Origin: Panagrolaimus kolymaensis
Taxonomy: Eukaryota > Nematoda > Chromadorea > Rhabditida > Panagrolaimidae
Length of the DNA stretch: 64,000 nucleotides
Direction: 5' to 3'
Assembly (NCBI GenBank): GCA_028622995.1
Contig: JAJQJQ010000043.1
Span: 1,922,001-1,986,000 of the forward strand
Part shown: piece after piece, positions 11,157 through 21,597 of the stretch
How positions within the stretch are numbered: the stretch's first letter is position 1
Layout: every line of letters starts with the position of its first letter
Translations under genes and position numbers: made by a program
Notes under the pieces: model-generated
Seen by the model: only the letters and a program-made list of their open reading frames with translations
Told to the model about the DNA's origin: nothing
Database searches by the model: none

Positions 11157-13896
11157 TGGAGGGCCCACCGGCTCAAGTGGTACTTGTACTGCTCGAGGAA
11201 TTTTGACTATTGGAGTTGGTAATGTTGGAATTCCCACAGCGGATGAACAACATACAGGGGCAAATGATGCGGATGCAAGACTTGCAGAACAAGCTGAAGA
11301 TAACCAGCACAAGCAAGTGGATGAAACACCAGGCTTGGTAGTTGTTAGCACAGTAGAACTTGCTAAACAACATCGTATTGACCAAGGAAAACAAGTTGAA
11401 TTGTTCATTAAAACGAGCAATCAATGTTGTACAAGGTTAAAGGATTGCATAGAAAAGCAGAATGAAGCCTTAGTTCTTATTAAACACCAGAGACATGGAA
11501 TACCACAAAGCTTGGTAAATGAAATTGAACAACTTTTAGTTCATGATGCATCATCGGTTGGAAATTGGGTTATGGAAGGCAATGAAGAGCTTGAAAAACT
11601 CCAAGATAAGCTTTTTGACAAGATGGACGAGTTTGATAGCGTTAGTACATACAACCTTTCACTCGAAAATCAAGTTGCAGATTTAAAGGATCATGTTAAA
11701 AGAATGACAGATGAAACCACGCTTAATGAAAAAACTGGTAATCTTTCTGAGATGGAAAAAGCTAAACTTGCTTTATGGGATTGCAGAAATGTCTTAGATT
11801 TGTGTAACAAGATGACAGCCTTACAGAATCAGAACCGGAAATTGGTTTATGAAGTCAACGACATGGTTGTGGATAAACAATCTCAAAGTAGTAGGCACCT
11901 CGAACCTCAATTGACAAATGCAAGCAATGTGAGTCAAATTAAACCTCCACTTGCACCATTGTCTGATACTGGTATTCCACCTAAAGATAATCATGCTCCT
12001 ATAGAAACAAATCGATTGAAAGAACCTAAAACGGTCAACTCGAAATGGCCCATGCCATCAAAGTTTACAGGAAAATCTCGTGGTGAACTCGAACGTTATT
12101 TTGTGACATTTGAAAGTTCTACAGATCGTAATGGTATTTGCGGTGACGATAAAGCTGAACTTTTGGCCCACTATCTACCATCTGATTTGCAACAGCATCA
12201 TTATAATATTTATGCGCAAACTCATTGTTATGAAAAGGTAAAGAAGCAACTTCTTAATGCGTTGGGTTCTGATAGCTCAATAAGAACGTTCACTGCTCGC
12301 GCTGGGCTGGATCGGTTGAGAAAACCATTTGGTCAAAGTTATGCAGAATTTTTCCTTGAAGTTGAAAACAAGGTAGCAGAAGCTTTTGCGGGTGATAAGA
12401 TGGGAGCAAACGATGAGTTGAAGAAAATCCTCATACGTATAACTCAAAACGATCGCGATTTATCGTATCAAAACATCATTTTACCCCAAATAGCAGAGTC
12501 TTACTTGAATTTAAGAGAACTTGTTATCGGCATTGAACTTGCTCGAAAGTTATCTTTTACACCGCGTTATCAAGAACATTATGAAGGAAATAAAAGGTTG
12601 AATAATCAAAATAACTATAGCAACAATGTTAACAACAATCAGCGATCCTCCGATAGACACAACGTAAATATTTGTGATATTGGCAATGCTTACGATGGGG
12701 ACAATATGGAAGCTCCAAGTACATTGACTATAAAGGAAGTTGAAGATTGTGCATATGAACAGTTGGATGAGCACGATAACTCAACAACAACGTTTCAAGC
12801 TAATTTTGAAGGTTATGATATTAAAGTTTGTGAGGACCAAGAAATCCAACCATACTCGAAGGTTAAAGCACAAGTAACGGCACGGATCGATGGAGTGGCT
12901 AAGTTGCAATGTACAATGGAAGACGTTAAGCTTAGTCGCAAAGGTGGTTTTACAAAAGGGTATGTTAACCTTGGTATTACTAACACATCGGATAAACGGT
13001 TATTCTTGAAAAAGGATATGATTATTGGAAAGGCTTTTCCCATAAAAAGGAAAGAAAGTGAAGAAGGTATGCGATTGATTGAGAACGATAACTCTTCAAC
13101 GTTACCAACTCGTATGTTTAACGGTGAAATGAAAAAGGGGAATTCATGGTATGAAGACCAAAATGTGAATGCAGACACATTACCTGCTAAACATAGCAAA
13201 ATTGGCCATGTACATGAACAACCTCCGAAAATTTCTGTTGAACAAGCCGCTAAAGAAAGTGCGTGTAATAAAGAAACTAATGAAAGGGTTAAAAGGTTAT
13301 TGGAAAGTTTACCTGAAGCTTCCGATGAACCAACGATCGCAGAAAGCTCAGAAAGCTCAGAAAGGTTAAAGAAAGTTTTGCTTGTGCGTTTCAAAGTAAA
13401 CCATAGCAATCTTAAAAGTAAAGAAAAAGATCGCGTGGATGCTGCTGCTCGTGCTAATTCATCAAGTAAAGAAAAAGAAAATGCTGGTATGGAAACTCCT
13501 GATAAACACTATCAATGCTCAAAAACTCATGGTTCTGATGGAAAACAAACTCGTCGCAATGTTCTCAAATTTCAAAATGGTATGATAAACTCTACTGCTG
13601 ATAATGATAAAGAAATTTCAACCAAATTGAACGATCAAGAATATGGGAAACGATGTTGTGATGTTAATAAAGAACATGAAATGAAAGTCATTGGTGTTGA
13701 AAAAGGTAAACAAATTTGCTCTTCAAAAACGCTTGTTAAGAAAGAAGCTCGTACGGTAAAAACTGATGTCATGGTTTCTAAAGAATATCTCAAAGATGCT
13801 ACTCGTCCTTCAAGTGATCAACCATCAAAGTTCAAAATATATGGTAAACTCAATAATGCTGATCGTTATGTATCCATCGACGAGGACGTCGATTAA
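11086..13896 (+). CDS. Gag-like polyprotein, copy 2 (936 aa)
   Basis: The second tandem copy sits exactly 3162 bp downstream and its translation is identical to copy 1 over all 936 residues. It begins in LTR2 and ends 15 bp before LTR3. Identity of the two reading frames implies very recent duplication, gene conversion or an assembly artefact. As in copy 1, no enzymatic domain follows. Confidence 0.85.
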   Translation: MYSAFISNKAIVASVPNTIVPIRHGGPTGSSGTCTARGILTIGVGNVGIPTADEQHTGANDADARLAEQAEDNQHKQVDETPGLVVVSTVELAKQHRIDQGKQVELFIKTSNQCCTRLKDCIEKQNEALVLIKHQRHGIPQSLVNEIEQLLVHDASSVGNWVMEGNEELEKLQDKLFDKMDEFDSVSTYNLSLENQVADLKDHVKRMTDETTLNEKTGNLSEMEKAKLALWDCRNVLDLCNKMTALQNQNRKLVYEVNDMVVDKQSQSSRHLEPQLTNASNVSQIKPPLAPLSDTGIPPKDNHAPIETNRLKEPKTVNSKWPMPSKFTGKSRGELERYFVTFESSTDRNGICGDDKAELLAHYLPSDLQQHHYNIYAQTHCYEKVKKQLLNALGSDSSIRTFTARAGLDRLRKPFGQSYAEFFLEVENKVAEAFAGDKMGANDELKKILIRITQNDRDLSYQNIILPQIAESYLNLRELVIGIELARKLSFTPRYQEHYEGNKRLNNQNNYSNNVNNNQRSSDRHNVNICDIGNAYDGDNMEAPSTLTIKEVEDCAYEQLDEHDNSTTTFQANFEGYDIKVCEDQEIQPYSKVKAQVTARIDGVAKLQCTMEDVKLSRKGGFTKGYVNLGITNTSDKRLFLKKDMIIGKAFPIKRKESEEGMRLIENDNSSTLPTRMFNGEMKKGNSWYEDQNVNADTLPAKHSKIGHVHEQPPKISVEQAAKESACNKETNERVKRLLESLPEASDEPTIAESSESSERLKKVLLVRFKVNHSNLKSKEKDRVDAAARANSSSKEKENAGMETPDKHYQCSKTHGSDGKQTRRNVLKFQNGMINSTADNDKEISTKLNDQEYGKRCCDVNKEHEMKVIGVEKGKQICSSKTLVKKEARTVKTDVMVSKEYLKDATRPSSDQPSKFKIYGKLNNADRYVSIDEDVD

Positions 13897-13911
13897 GTGA
13901 GGGAGGTGGCA

Positions 13912-14318
13912 TGTCATATGGACGACTTCCGTCCATTCTCTTCTTCTCCTTCCATCAATTACCATATCTTGGCCAACTGTTTCGCTATGATAAACTTCTG
14001 TTTGCTGAATTTCATTCATCATCATTTTTCGTTCATCATCATTCTAAACTTTTGTGCTGCTGCTAGATTTCGCTTTTATTTATTGTTTGTTCCTGGTTTT
14101 GGTTAGGTTTGTAATAAACTTCTCTTTTATTATCTTCTTGTGTATTGTAAGTTCGTTGCTATAGTTATTATCATATTCAAAGTAGTATTCGATAATTAAC
14201 TTATTAATCATTGCGTTTGTTATTTCGTAATTCATATAAGAAAACTTATGTATTCCGCATTTATATCAAACAAGGCAATTGTGGCATCTGTCCCTAATAC
14301 CATCGTCCCTATACGACA
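13912..14318 (+). repeat. 3' LTR (LTR3, 407 bp)
   Basis: It starts TGTCATATGG, ends ACGACA, and is followed by TAAA, which matches the four bases before LTR1. Confidence 0.95.
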
Positions 14319-16945
14319 TAAACGCTCCTTAAAAAAATTAAAAAACTTTATTGTACTTTGCTTTGCTTTGAATCAAATTTTTTAAAGCGGGTTTATAAAT
14401 AATTTTTTTTTAAATTATTAACTGGAGAACATATTTGAGTAATATCCCTTCTGAGAATGCAAAAACAAGGATAAAAAAATTCATTAAACTGCGATACTTT
14501 TTCTTCACATGCTTTAGAAAATCACAAAAAAAATTTTGGGTTTTAAACTGAGTTGACAAAAGAATAGAATTTTCAAAACTGGAAATAACTAGGACGAGGC
14601 AGTAAAAAATAATGGGCTTTAAAAATTATGTCTTTGATTTTTTAAGAAAATAATTTGGCTGTGAGGAGGGAAAATTAATTTAAAGCTGTCTTCCTTTATC
14701 ACCATATAAAAAAAAATTTTGGAGGAAAAAATAAAATTAACAAGAAATTTTTCTTCGATAAATTTAGTAGATTATAAACTGCACTTAGATGATTTAGAAG
14801 GTGTGCTTTATTTAATTCTCAAAATTAAAATTTTACTTTCATTTTTGGATTTTATAATTTATTAACTGAGCAGGAACTTTATTTTTTTAAAGCCAAAACT
14901 TTTTATGAATTGTCTAAAATTTTTAACGATTTGAAAGTAAAATTAAATTTTATATTTTTTGATTATTAACTGAAGAACATAATTTTTATTTGAAGAGACA
15001 TAAGAAAATAGAATGAATAAATTTTTTTAAACTGTTCACTATCTTTAATATTGGCTTTTAAAAAAGAATCAAAAAATTTGGTTTTAAACTGGAACAGGAT
15101 GTTGAAAAGACAAAGGAATAAAATTCATATAAATTTAAAACCAATCAACCTTGGTTGAATGCCAAAAAAAAAACTGAGTAAAAACACAAAAAAAAATTTT
15201 TATTTTTTGTAGGAAAAAACTGGGATTTGGCGCAGCATTTTAACCAAAATTTCGTTCATCAAAAAAAACTTTTAATAAAGTTGTTTAAAATAATAAAAAT
15301 CAAAAAACTGAGATCATATTTTTCGCCGAGAAAAAAAAACTGCAAAAAATTAATAAAAACTGCGCGGTCAAAAATAAAAATGAAATAAACTGCATATTCA
15401 GTATTGGATTTAATAAATTAAAACTGTAGGCTTTGCCGTATTAATAAATATTATAATTATAGAAAAAAAATAAAGAAAACTGGCTTCCCAAATTTGACTC
15501 AAGCAAAAAAATGACAATAATAAACTCAATAACTACACGAAGAAAAAAAAACATAAACTTCAAACAAGAAAAAACTGATCAAAATTGGAAGAAGGATCAA
15601 ATAACAGAAGAAGACTGAAGCTATTTGACCTCCTCTCTCCTCGCATTCTTCTTGAAATAAAAATAAAAAAACACACAGCGAGAGAGAGCGAAAGAGATAA
15701 TAATAATATACCGTTCTTCTTCTTAAAAGATGCCAAAAACAAAAAAAATTATTATTATAAAGGTCAAAAAAAAAAAGTGTGCAAACAAAGAAATAAAAAA
15801 AAAGGAAGAAATTTGCAAGCAAGAAAGCCAAAATCGATGCTTGCCGTTGCCGTCGTTGACCATAGCCAAAAATTGGCACAAACCAAACTAACCTGAGTCA
15901 AAAAATATAAAACTAATAACTAGCAAGCGAACGGGAAACAAAACAAAAAAAAGGTGAAAGAGACTGTACTGCAGCGGCTGCGACTAATTTGCATAAAAGT
16001 GTTCCGTTCTCGGCTTCGCGCAAATGCATGAAGAAAAAAAACGAACGTTGCTAGGGATTTAGCACTGTCGTTGCCATCGCCGTTTCGAAGGTTAAAATTT
16101 GAAATAATAAAAAGCAAACCCATGAAAATAGTAAAAAAAATGAAAAGAAAAAAAGGTTATTGAGTTTGAAAGGATAAAATAATAATTATGGGATAAATAT
16201 CTCTTTTGACGGAAATGAAAATAAAAGAAGCAAAATGCAGGTTAAAAAGGTTAGTAAAACAAAAATATTGAAACTGGGAACTAAAGCGGCAAGTTTAAGG
16301 AATTCATCTGAAATTAGAAGTGAAAAAAATAATGGAACTTTGTAAACCCCGATCGATCGGTGGCTTTTTTGATTTTTAATGTTCATGATACATATTTATT
16401 TTTAAAAAACTTTTCTTAATTTTAATGATATATGTTTAGAAAAATTATTGATGAGGCAACTATTTTGGCTTTCTTCCAAACTTGTCTCTGCTTTTGTCAC
16501 CGACATTAAAATATTGTTTAGCTTCAGAGAACCAATATTTAAAAAAAAATCTTTTTTATTTATTAAAAAAAGGTGTAATTAAAAATGTAAAATGGCAACA
16601 AGATGATTGCAAAAATTTTATAATTTTTAAAAATAAATATAAATAAAATATTCAAAAAAAAAGCTTGAAAATAACAATAATAAAAAACAAAAAAAAGTAA
16701 ACACAAGTCTTTTCAATTTGAAAGATTTTGTTTTCCAAGAAAAAAGCATGTTTGAAACAAAACAAAAAATTTGTCTCCTAAATTTATTGATCTCTCGCAA
16801 CGAGAACATTCTTTCTCGCTAAATTTCTTTGCATCGAAAACTCTACCATTTTTTATTATTTTGTAAACCATCGATTACAAAAATTTTAAACTCTTCAACC
16901 AAAAAATAAATCATTCAAACAACAAACAATTATTAATTTTAAAAT
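14319..16945. other. gene-free AT-rich stretch, upstream of bark-like gene and MED11
   Basis: From 14319 to about 15500 the AAACTG motif continues exactly as left of the retroelement, showing the element interrupted one continuous motif-bearing region. Around 15580-16100 the composition changes (GAGAGAGCGAAAG, TTGCCGTTGCCGTCG, TTCTCGGCTTCGCGC), and an octamer-like ATTTGCAT occurs near 15990. This could be a promoter or 5' exon region for the minus-strand bark-like gene, but no ORF or splice chain supports it. From 16130 to 16945 I see only AT-rich sequence leading to the MED11-like gene. Confidence 0.45.
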
Positions 16946-17478
16946 ATGGCTTCGTCGTATATGTCAAGTTCAGAAGATGATGAAGATGAAGAAGAAGTAC
17001 CAACATCAAAAGCAACAATGTTCATGGATGAAACAAGAATAACGAATGATGATGATGATGATAAAGAAAATCCACCAACAACAAAACCATCGAAAGAAAT
17101 TGTAACTGTTGAACGACGAATTCGAGATTTGATTCAAACTCTTTCAAATTTCATTGGAGATATTTCAAAAGAAACAAAGGTAAACTTTTTTAGCTCTCAA
17201 AAACATATTTTATTATTGTCTGCTATTTATAGGTGTCTGAATACAAAATGGAAAATCATGCTAATGCTTTGCAAAAATGTTTGGCAGATATTGAACATGG
17301 ATTAACTGAACAACTAAATAGTATGGAAGAATCTCTTATGTCATCTGAATTCAATTGCGCTCCATCAATTTATGATTATCAAATTAAAACTATGGATGAA
17401 ATGTATGAAATGATTGTCAAAGTTTTTCATAATGCTTTACATAAAGTTGATAACCAACAACAACTTCTTGATCAATAA
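16946..17478 (+). CDS. MED11: Mediator subunit 11-like protein (159 aa)
   Basis: Two exons (16946-17179, 17233-17478) join in phase 0 to give 159 aa. After an acidic Asp/Glu-rich N-terminus (about 1-55), a helical region carries VERRIRDLIQTLSNFIGDISKE, then a coiled segment with DIEHGLTEQLNSMEESL. That is the MED11 layout (short helix ending in SKE, then a helix ending LxEQxxxL) of the Mediator head module, which links activators to RNA polymerase II in the nucleus. The assignment rests on pattern only. A paralogous domain occurs at 22600-23268. The stop is followed by AT-rich 3' sequence with AATAAA near 17536, and the gene converges with the PRPF38 gene 120 bp away. Confidence 0.65.
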
Positions 17479-17598
17479 ATCTGTCTAATTTTGCTTGTTT
17501 TAATGTCTTTTTTTTATTGTTTCAAATATATGCATAAATAAATAAATCACAAAAACAAAAAACAAAGAGAGATAAATCAAAACAACAAAAAATAGTGT

Positions 17599-18485
17599 TT
17601 AGCGTTCCAAAGGTGCCAATCCAAGTTTTGCACGAAGTTCATTAGCTTCAGCGATTTCATCTTCTTCATTTTTCTTTCCTCCACGTCGTTTGGGTGAACG
17701 AGAGCGAGATCTACTTCGTTTACGAGATATAAGACGAGGTTTAGGCTTCTTTCGTTTTTCATCTTCGGAATCATCTGATACATCAATCTTTTCTATTTCA
17801 TCATCCAATACAGATGCATACATTTCAATTTGATCGATTTCTTCTAAAGCTTGTCGACGCTGAAAATGATACTGTTAGTAAATCCATAGTGAGATAAAGA
17901 TAAGCTTACTGGAATTTGAGGAAGTTTGATATCAAGATAATGTTCCTTTGTGATCAAGTTATCAATAAATTCATCCATGTGTACGAGTTCAAATCGTCCT
18001 TCTTTGTTCATATATCTAATCTTTCGATAATCATTGTACAGAGGCTCCAAGTATTTGTAAATTTCAACAGGAGTAAATGTAAGTCGAATGTAATATGCAC
18101 CAAGAGCTCTGATGTATCTAAAAAAAGCAAGGAGTAAACATCGATTACAAACCAAAAACATGTAAGCTAAAAGAGAAAATGCAAGAAAAATTTACTTAAA
18201 ATCATCTTGACGAATAAATTCAACAATAATTTCTTTTTCAGGTTGAAGTTGAAGCAATTTTAATGTTAAACAAAGAAAGGGTGTAGCTTTGAAATTTCCA
18301 CCATATACACCGCCAATAAATCGAAGTTCAGCACCTTTATCAATGATATTTTCTGTTGCAAGACCAAAGCATTGTTCCTTCCAATAAAGAGATTCATAAA
18401 TACGAGTTTTAATAATTTTTTCAATCAAATTTTGAGGATTTCTTCCACGAACTACTGCTCCTTCACGTTGTAATCGATTTGCCAT
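17599..18485 (-). CDS. PRPF38A: pre-mRNA-splicing factor 38 (PRPF38A/Prp38), 252 aa
   Basis: Three exons (18485-18196, 18117-17910, 17859-17599) join in frame through two short introns. The protein starts MANRLQREG and has the full PRP38 domain: IEKIIKTRIYESLYWKEQCF, LRFIGGVYGG, PFLCLTLKLLQLQPEKEI, YKYLEPLYNDYRKIR and HMDEFIDNL. The C-terminal tail from about residue 175 is acidic then Arg/Ser-rich (RKRSRSRSRSPKRRG). Prp38 belongs to the B-specific proteins of the spliceosome and is needed for spliceosome activation. The RS tail is shorter than in vertebrates. It is divergent with SepSecS, about 340 bp away. Confidence 0.95.
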
Positions 18486-18826
18486 AATTGATTGATTGAG
18501 TTGAATCTGAAAAAATATGGAGATTAGTAAGATTGTAATGTTAGTAAATAGATAAATAACAAATCAGCACGATTCATAAATCAGAAAAGTTCGAAGAAAA
18601 TAGAATTGTAAGAAATCAAGAAAGCAAGTTTGATGAATGAAAGTTTTCCAAGGTTGCGAAACATTTTTTTCACAAGATGCTATTGCTTCGTATTTTGCCA
18701 AAGACACCATAAAAAGGTGGACTTTCAAAAGCTTCATTCAAACAAACACTTTTTTCTTCTAAAGTTTTTCTTCAACGTTTTTTTCATTTCCAACATTCCA
18801 TTTTTTGATTACAAAATTATCAAATT
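18486..18826. promoter_or_regulatory. divergent promoter region, PRPF38 / SepSecS
   Basis: This 341-bp gap lies between two divergent start codons, so it must contain both 5' regions. Possible trans-splice acceptors (TTTTTCATTTCCAAC...) precede the SepSecS start. No specific operator or TATA element stands out. Confidence 0.4.
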
Positions 18827-20514
18827 ATGCTATCATCAGAACAACAAAAAGCTGTAAGAAATGTGGTTAAACGAGCTGCAAATAAAATTGATGAACTTTT
18901 GATTTCGGTAAGAATTACTTCCATTAAACTTAAAAGTTTTTATCCATGTTTTACTTTTTTCAGCATAAACTTCCAGAAAATGGGTTCTCCGAAGGTTTAT
19001 TAATACAATTAATGGAAAACTTAGCCGATGCAGATTCGAATAATTTTGATGATGCTGTTGGAGCTGGAGAAAGAGAAGGCAGAATTGCTTGTCCATTGGT
19101 TGGAAGGCTAAATTTTGGGTTTGTTTTTTTAAAAGCATTTTTGACAAAGCTTTATATTCACTTTTTAATTTTTAGGTTAACACATGGAATTGGAAGAAGT
19201 GGTAATGTTGCTGAAGCTCAACCAAAAGCACTTGGATCATCGACATTGAATTCATTGGCAAATTCGATAGCATTAGAAGCTTTGAAAGTTCTTGGTTGGA
19301 TACTTGAATGTTAAAAACATTATCATAGCTATGAAGACTTTTAGGATTAGAAAGCTGCAAAAAAGCTAACGTATTACCTGTTTGCACTGGAATGGCTTTA
19401 ACGTTATCGTTATTAACGCTGAAACAACTTCGACCTTCTGGTACTTATGTAATTTTTTCAAGAATTGATCAGAAATCTTGTTTGAAGTCCATATTTGCTG
19501 CAGGTACGTGTATTATTTAACTTTAAACTTTAACTAAACCAACTGCTAATTTAGGTTTAACTCCAATAGTTATTGATCAAAAACCTATTACATCCTCTAC
19601 AGACCACACTCTCTGTGAACTTGGAATTGATGAAAGTGATCTTGAAGCTGCTATGGAAGGAATTGACAAAGCAAATATACTATGTATTCTTTCAACAACT
19701 TCATGCTTTGCTCCACGAAAACCTGATTCAATGATATTAAATGGAAAATTTTCACGACAACATGGCTTCTTTCATCTTGTCAACAATGCTTATGGTCTTC
19801 AATCAGCATCAATTATTTCTCAACTTGAAGGAGCTCTATCCTCCGATTTAATCGATTTGTTTGTTCAATCAACTGATAAGAATTTTCAAACTCCTGTTGG
19901 TGGATCAATAGTGGTTTCATCTAAAAAAGAATTTGTAACAAAAGTTGGGAAGCTTTACCCTGGTCGAGCAAGTTCAGTGCCATCAAGAGATTTTTTGCTG
20001 ACTGTTTTACATATGGGAAAAATTGGATTAAGGAAAATGGTAGCTGATAGAGATGAAGTTTATGCATTGTTAAAGCAACGAATGGAAACATTGGCGAAGG
20101 AGTTTAATGAAGTGATTATTGAACCTGAAGGAAATGGAATTTCGATAGGTATGTTTTTTTGTCTATTTCTTAGTTTTTAAATTTATAATTTTCAGCAATG
20201 TCCTTAACATCAATCCCAGAAGAAGAATGCAAAAGACTTGGTGGAATATTATTTTCGCGATATAAAGTTACTGGTTCAAGGTATTACTATTATTTTAGAC
20301 AGCATTCTCAATTTCGATTATTTTCAGGGTTGTTGTTTCAAATGGATCTTCAACAGATGTAAATGGATTAAATTTGATTGATTTTGGATCTCATTGTAAT
20401 ATACAACTTTCTCCTTATATCACTGTGGCAGCTGGTGTTGGAATGACTACTGAAGAAGCTAAACAAGTTGTTCAAAGATTGAGAAATGTTATGTTAGAAA
20501 TGAAATCATCATAA
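18827..20514 (+). CDS. SEPSECS: O-phosphoseryl-tRNA(Sec) selenium transferase (SepSecS)
   Basis: Seven exons (18827-18907, 18964-19118, 19176-19294, 19345-19503, 19555-20148, 20196-20280, 20328-20514) join in frame to 459 aa, close to the family length (about 470-500). This PLP enzyme makes selenocysteinyl-tRNA from phosphoseryl-tRNA(Sec). Visible family motifs: ENGF and DSNNF near the N-terminus, GEREGR, HGIGRSG, QPKALGSS, IDQKSC, CILSTTSCFAPR, HLVNNAYG, the PLP-lysine region QSTDKNF, PVGGSI and YPGRAS. The exon 3-4 junction uses a 50-nt intron with an apparent stop inside it, so unspliced reading looks broken although the gene is intact. AATAAA at 20577 is a likely poly(A) signal. Its presence implies the selenocysteine pathway is retained. 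Confidence 0.95.
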
Positions 20515-20844
20515 TGATAATGTTATTGTTGTTGAATTGTATGTAAATATATTGTATTTTAAATTTTGTTATTATTAATAAAGATTTTTACTTTTGTCAA
20601 ACATTTTCTTTACTTCTTGCAAACTTTTTTTCAACACAAGAAAGAGGAGTGTTTGTTTCCTTCGTTTAATAAAACACACTTCTTTTTTATATAAATTATT
20701 TGATTAATTGATTTACTTATTCTTTTTATAAACTTTCTTTTATGTGTATTATTTACAAATTTTGATTCTTCCTTTTTCTATTGCGACCAATTTTTTTTTG
20801 ACGTTTGCATTTATTAAATTCTCTATTTTTTTTTTGGGTTTATA

Positions 20845-21516
20845 ATGGCAACAACTTCAAAAGCGATTGGAATTGATTTGGGTACAACATATTCATGCGT
20901 TGGAGTATTTGAAAATGGAAATGTTGAAATTATTGCTAATAATTTTGGTAATCGCACTACTCCATCCATTGTTGCATTTGATGGTGAAGAAAAAATTGCT
21001 GGTGAAGGAGCTAAAGATCGAATGCATCGAAATCCCAAAAACACTATTTTTGCTGTAAAACGATTAATAGGTCAACGTTTTGATGATCCTGAAATTCAAA
21101 AGGATCTAAAAGATTGGCCATTTACGATTGTTTCAAAAAATGGTAATGCTGCAATTGAAATTGAATTTGAGGATTCCAAAAAGGTTTTAACTCCCGAAGA
21201 AATAAGTGCTTTAATTTTGACTAAAATGAAAAAAACCGCTGAAGATCATTTGGGCCACGTTGTAGCAGACGCGGTTATTACAGTTCCAGCATATTTTAAT
21301 GATTCCCAAAAACAAGCTACTATTGATGCGGGAAAAATTGCTGGATTAAATATTTTACGAATTATTAATGAACCTACTGCCGCTGCATTGGCATATGGCT
21401 TTCGAGTAATAACTAAAGAAAAAAAAACTTTGTTAGTTTATGATTTGGGTGGCGGAACTTTTGATGTTTCCATTATTAAAATTAACTTGCATTTATTAAT
21501 AAAATCAAGAATTTGA
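20845..21516 (+). pseudogene. Hsp70 family, truncated after N-terminal ATPase lobe
   Basis: The 223-codon ORF begins with a canonical Hsp70 nucleotide-binding domain: [14 protein letters not shown] (phosphate-1), [49 protein letters not shown] and [10 protein letters not shown] (phosphate-2). It stops about 12 residues after the phosphate-2 loop with an unrelated tail ([10 protein letters not shown]). The second half of the ATPase domain, adenosine motif, linker and substrate-binding domain (over 400 residues) are missing, and no downstream exon continues it before the convergent gene ending at 21598. Chaperone activity is not expected; a decoy or small ATPase-lobe protein cannot be excluded because the ORF is clean. 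Confidence 0.8.
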
Positions 21517-21597
21517 AAATTATGATAACCTTTTATTATTTGAGATCAAACAAAATTTAAAAATCAGTAATTTAAAAAAAAATTTTATAAAAAAAAA

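Larger units (their letters stand above)
6541..14318 (+). mobile_element. tandem Gag-only LTR retroelement: LTR-internal-LTR-internal-LTR
   Basis: Three LTRs (6541-7994 including a nested hAT, 10750-11156, 13912-14318) enclose two internal regions of 2755 bp (7995-10749 and 11157-13911); the repeat period is exactly 3162 bp. Each LTR is 407 bp once the hAT and its duplicated 8 bp are subtracted, and is bounded by TG...CA. The whole array is flanked by a 4-bp duplication TAAA (6537-6540 and 14319-14322), so it behaves as one insertion. Only a Gag-like ORF is present: no DTG/DSG protease, reverse transcriptase, RNase H or integrase motifs are visible. It is therefore a non-autonomous element needing an autonomous relative. 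The shared central LTR points to unequal homologous recombination between LTRs, or recombination of cDNA before integration. Confidence 0.92.

Noticed and set aside
7924..13896. Simple tandem gene duplication of a 936-aa cellular gene
   Set aside because: TG...CA LTRs of 407 bp, primer site, polypurine tract and a TAAA flanking duplication show a retroelement.
19260..19345. Apparent frameshift/stop in SepSecS after LKVLG
   Set aside because: A 50-nt GT...TTTTAG intron restores the frame to KKANVLPVCTGM, so the gene is intact.
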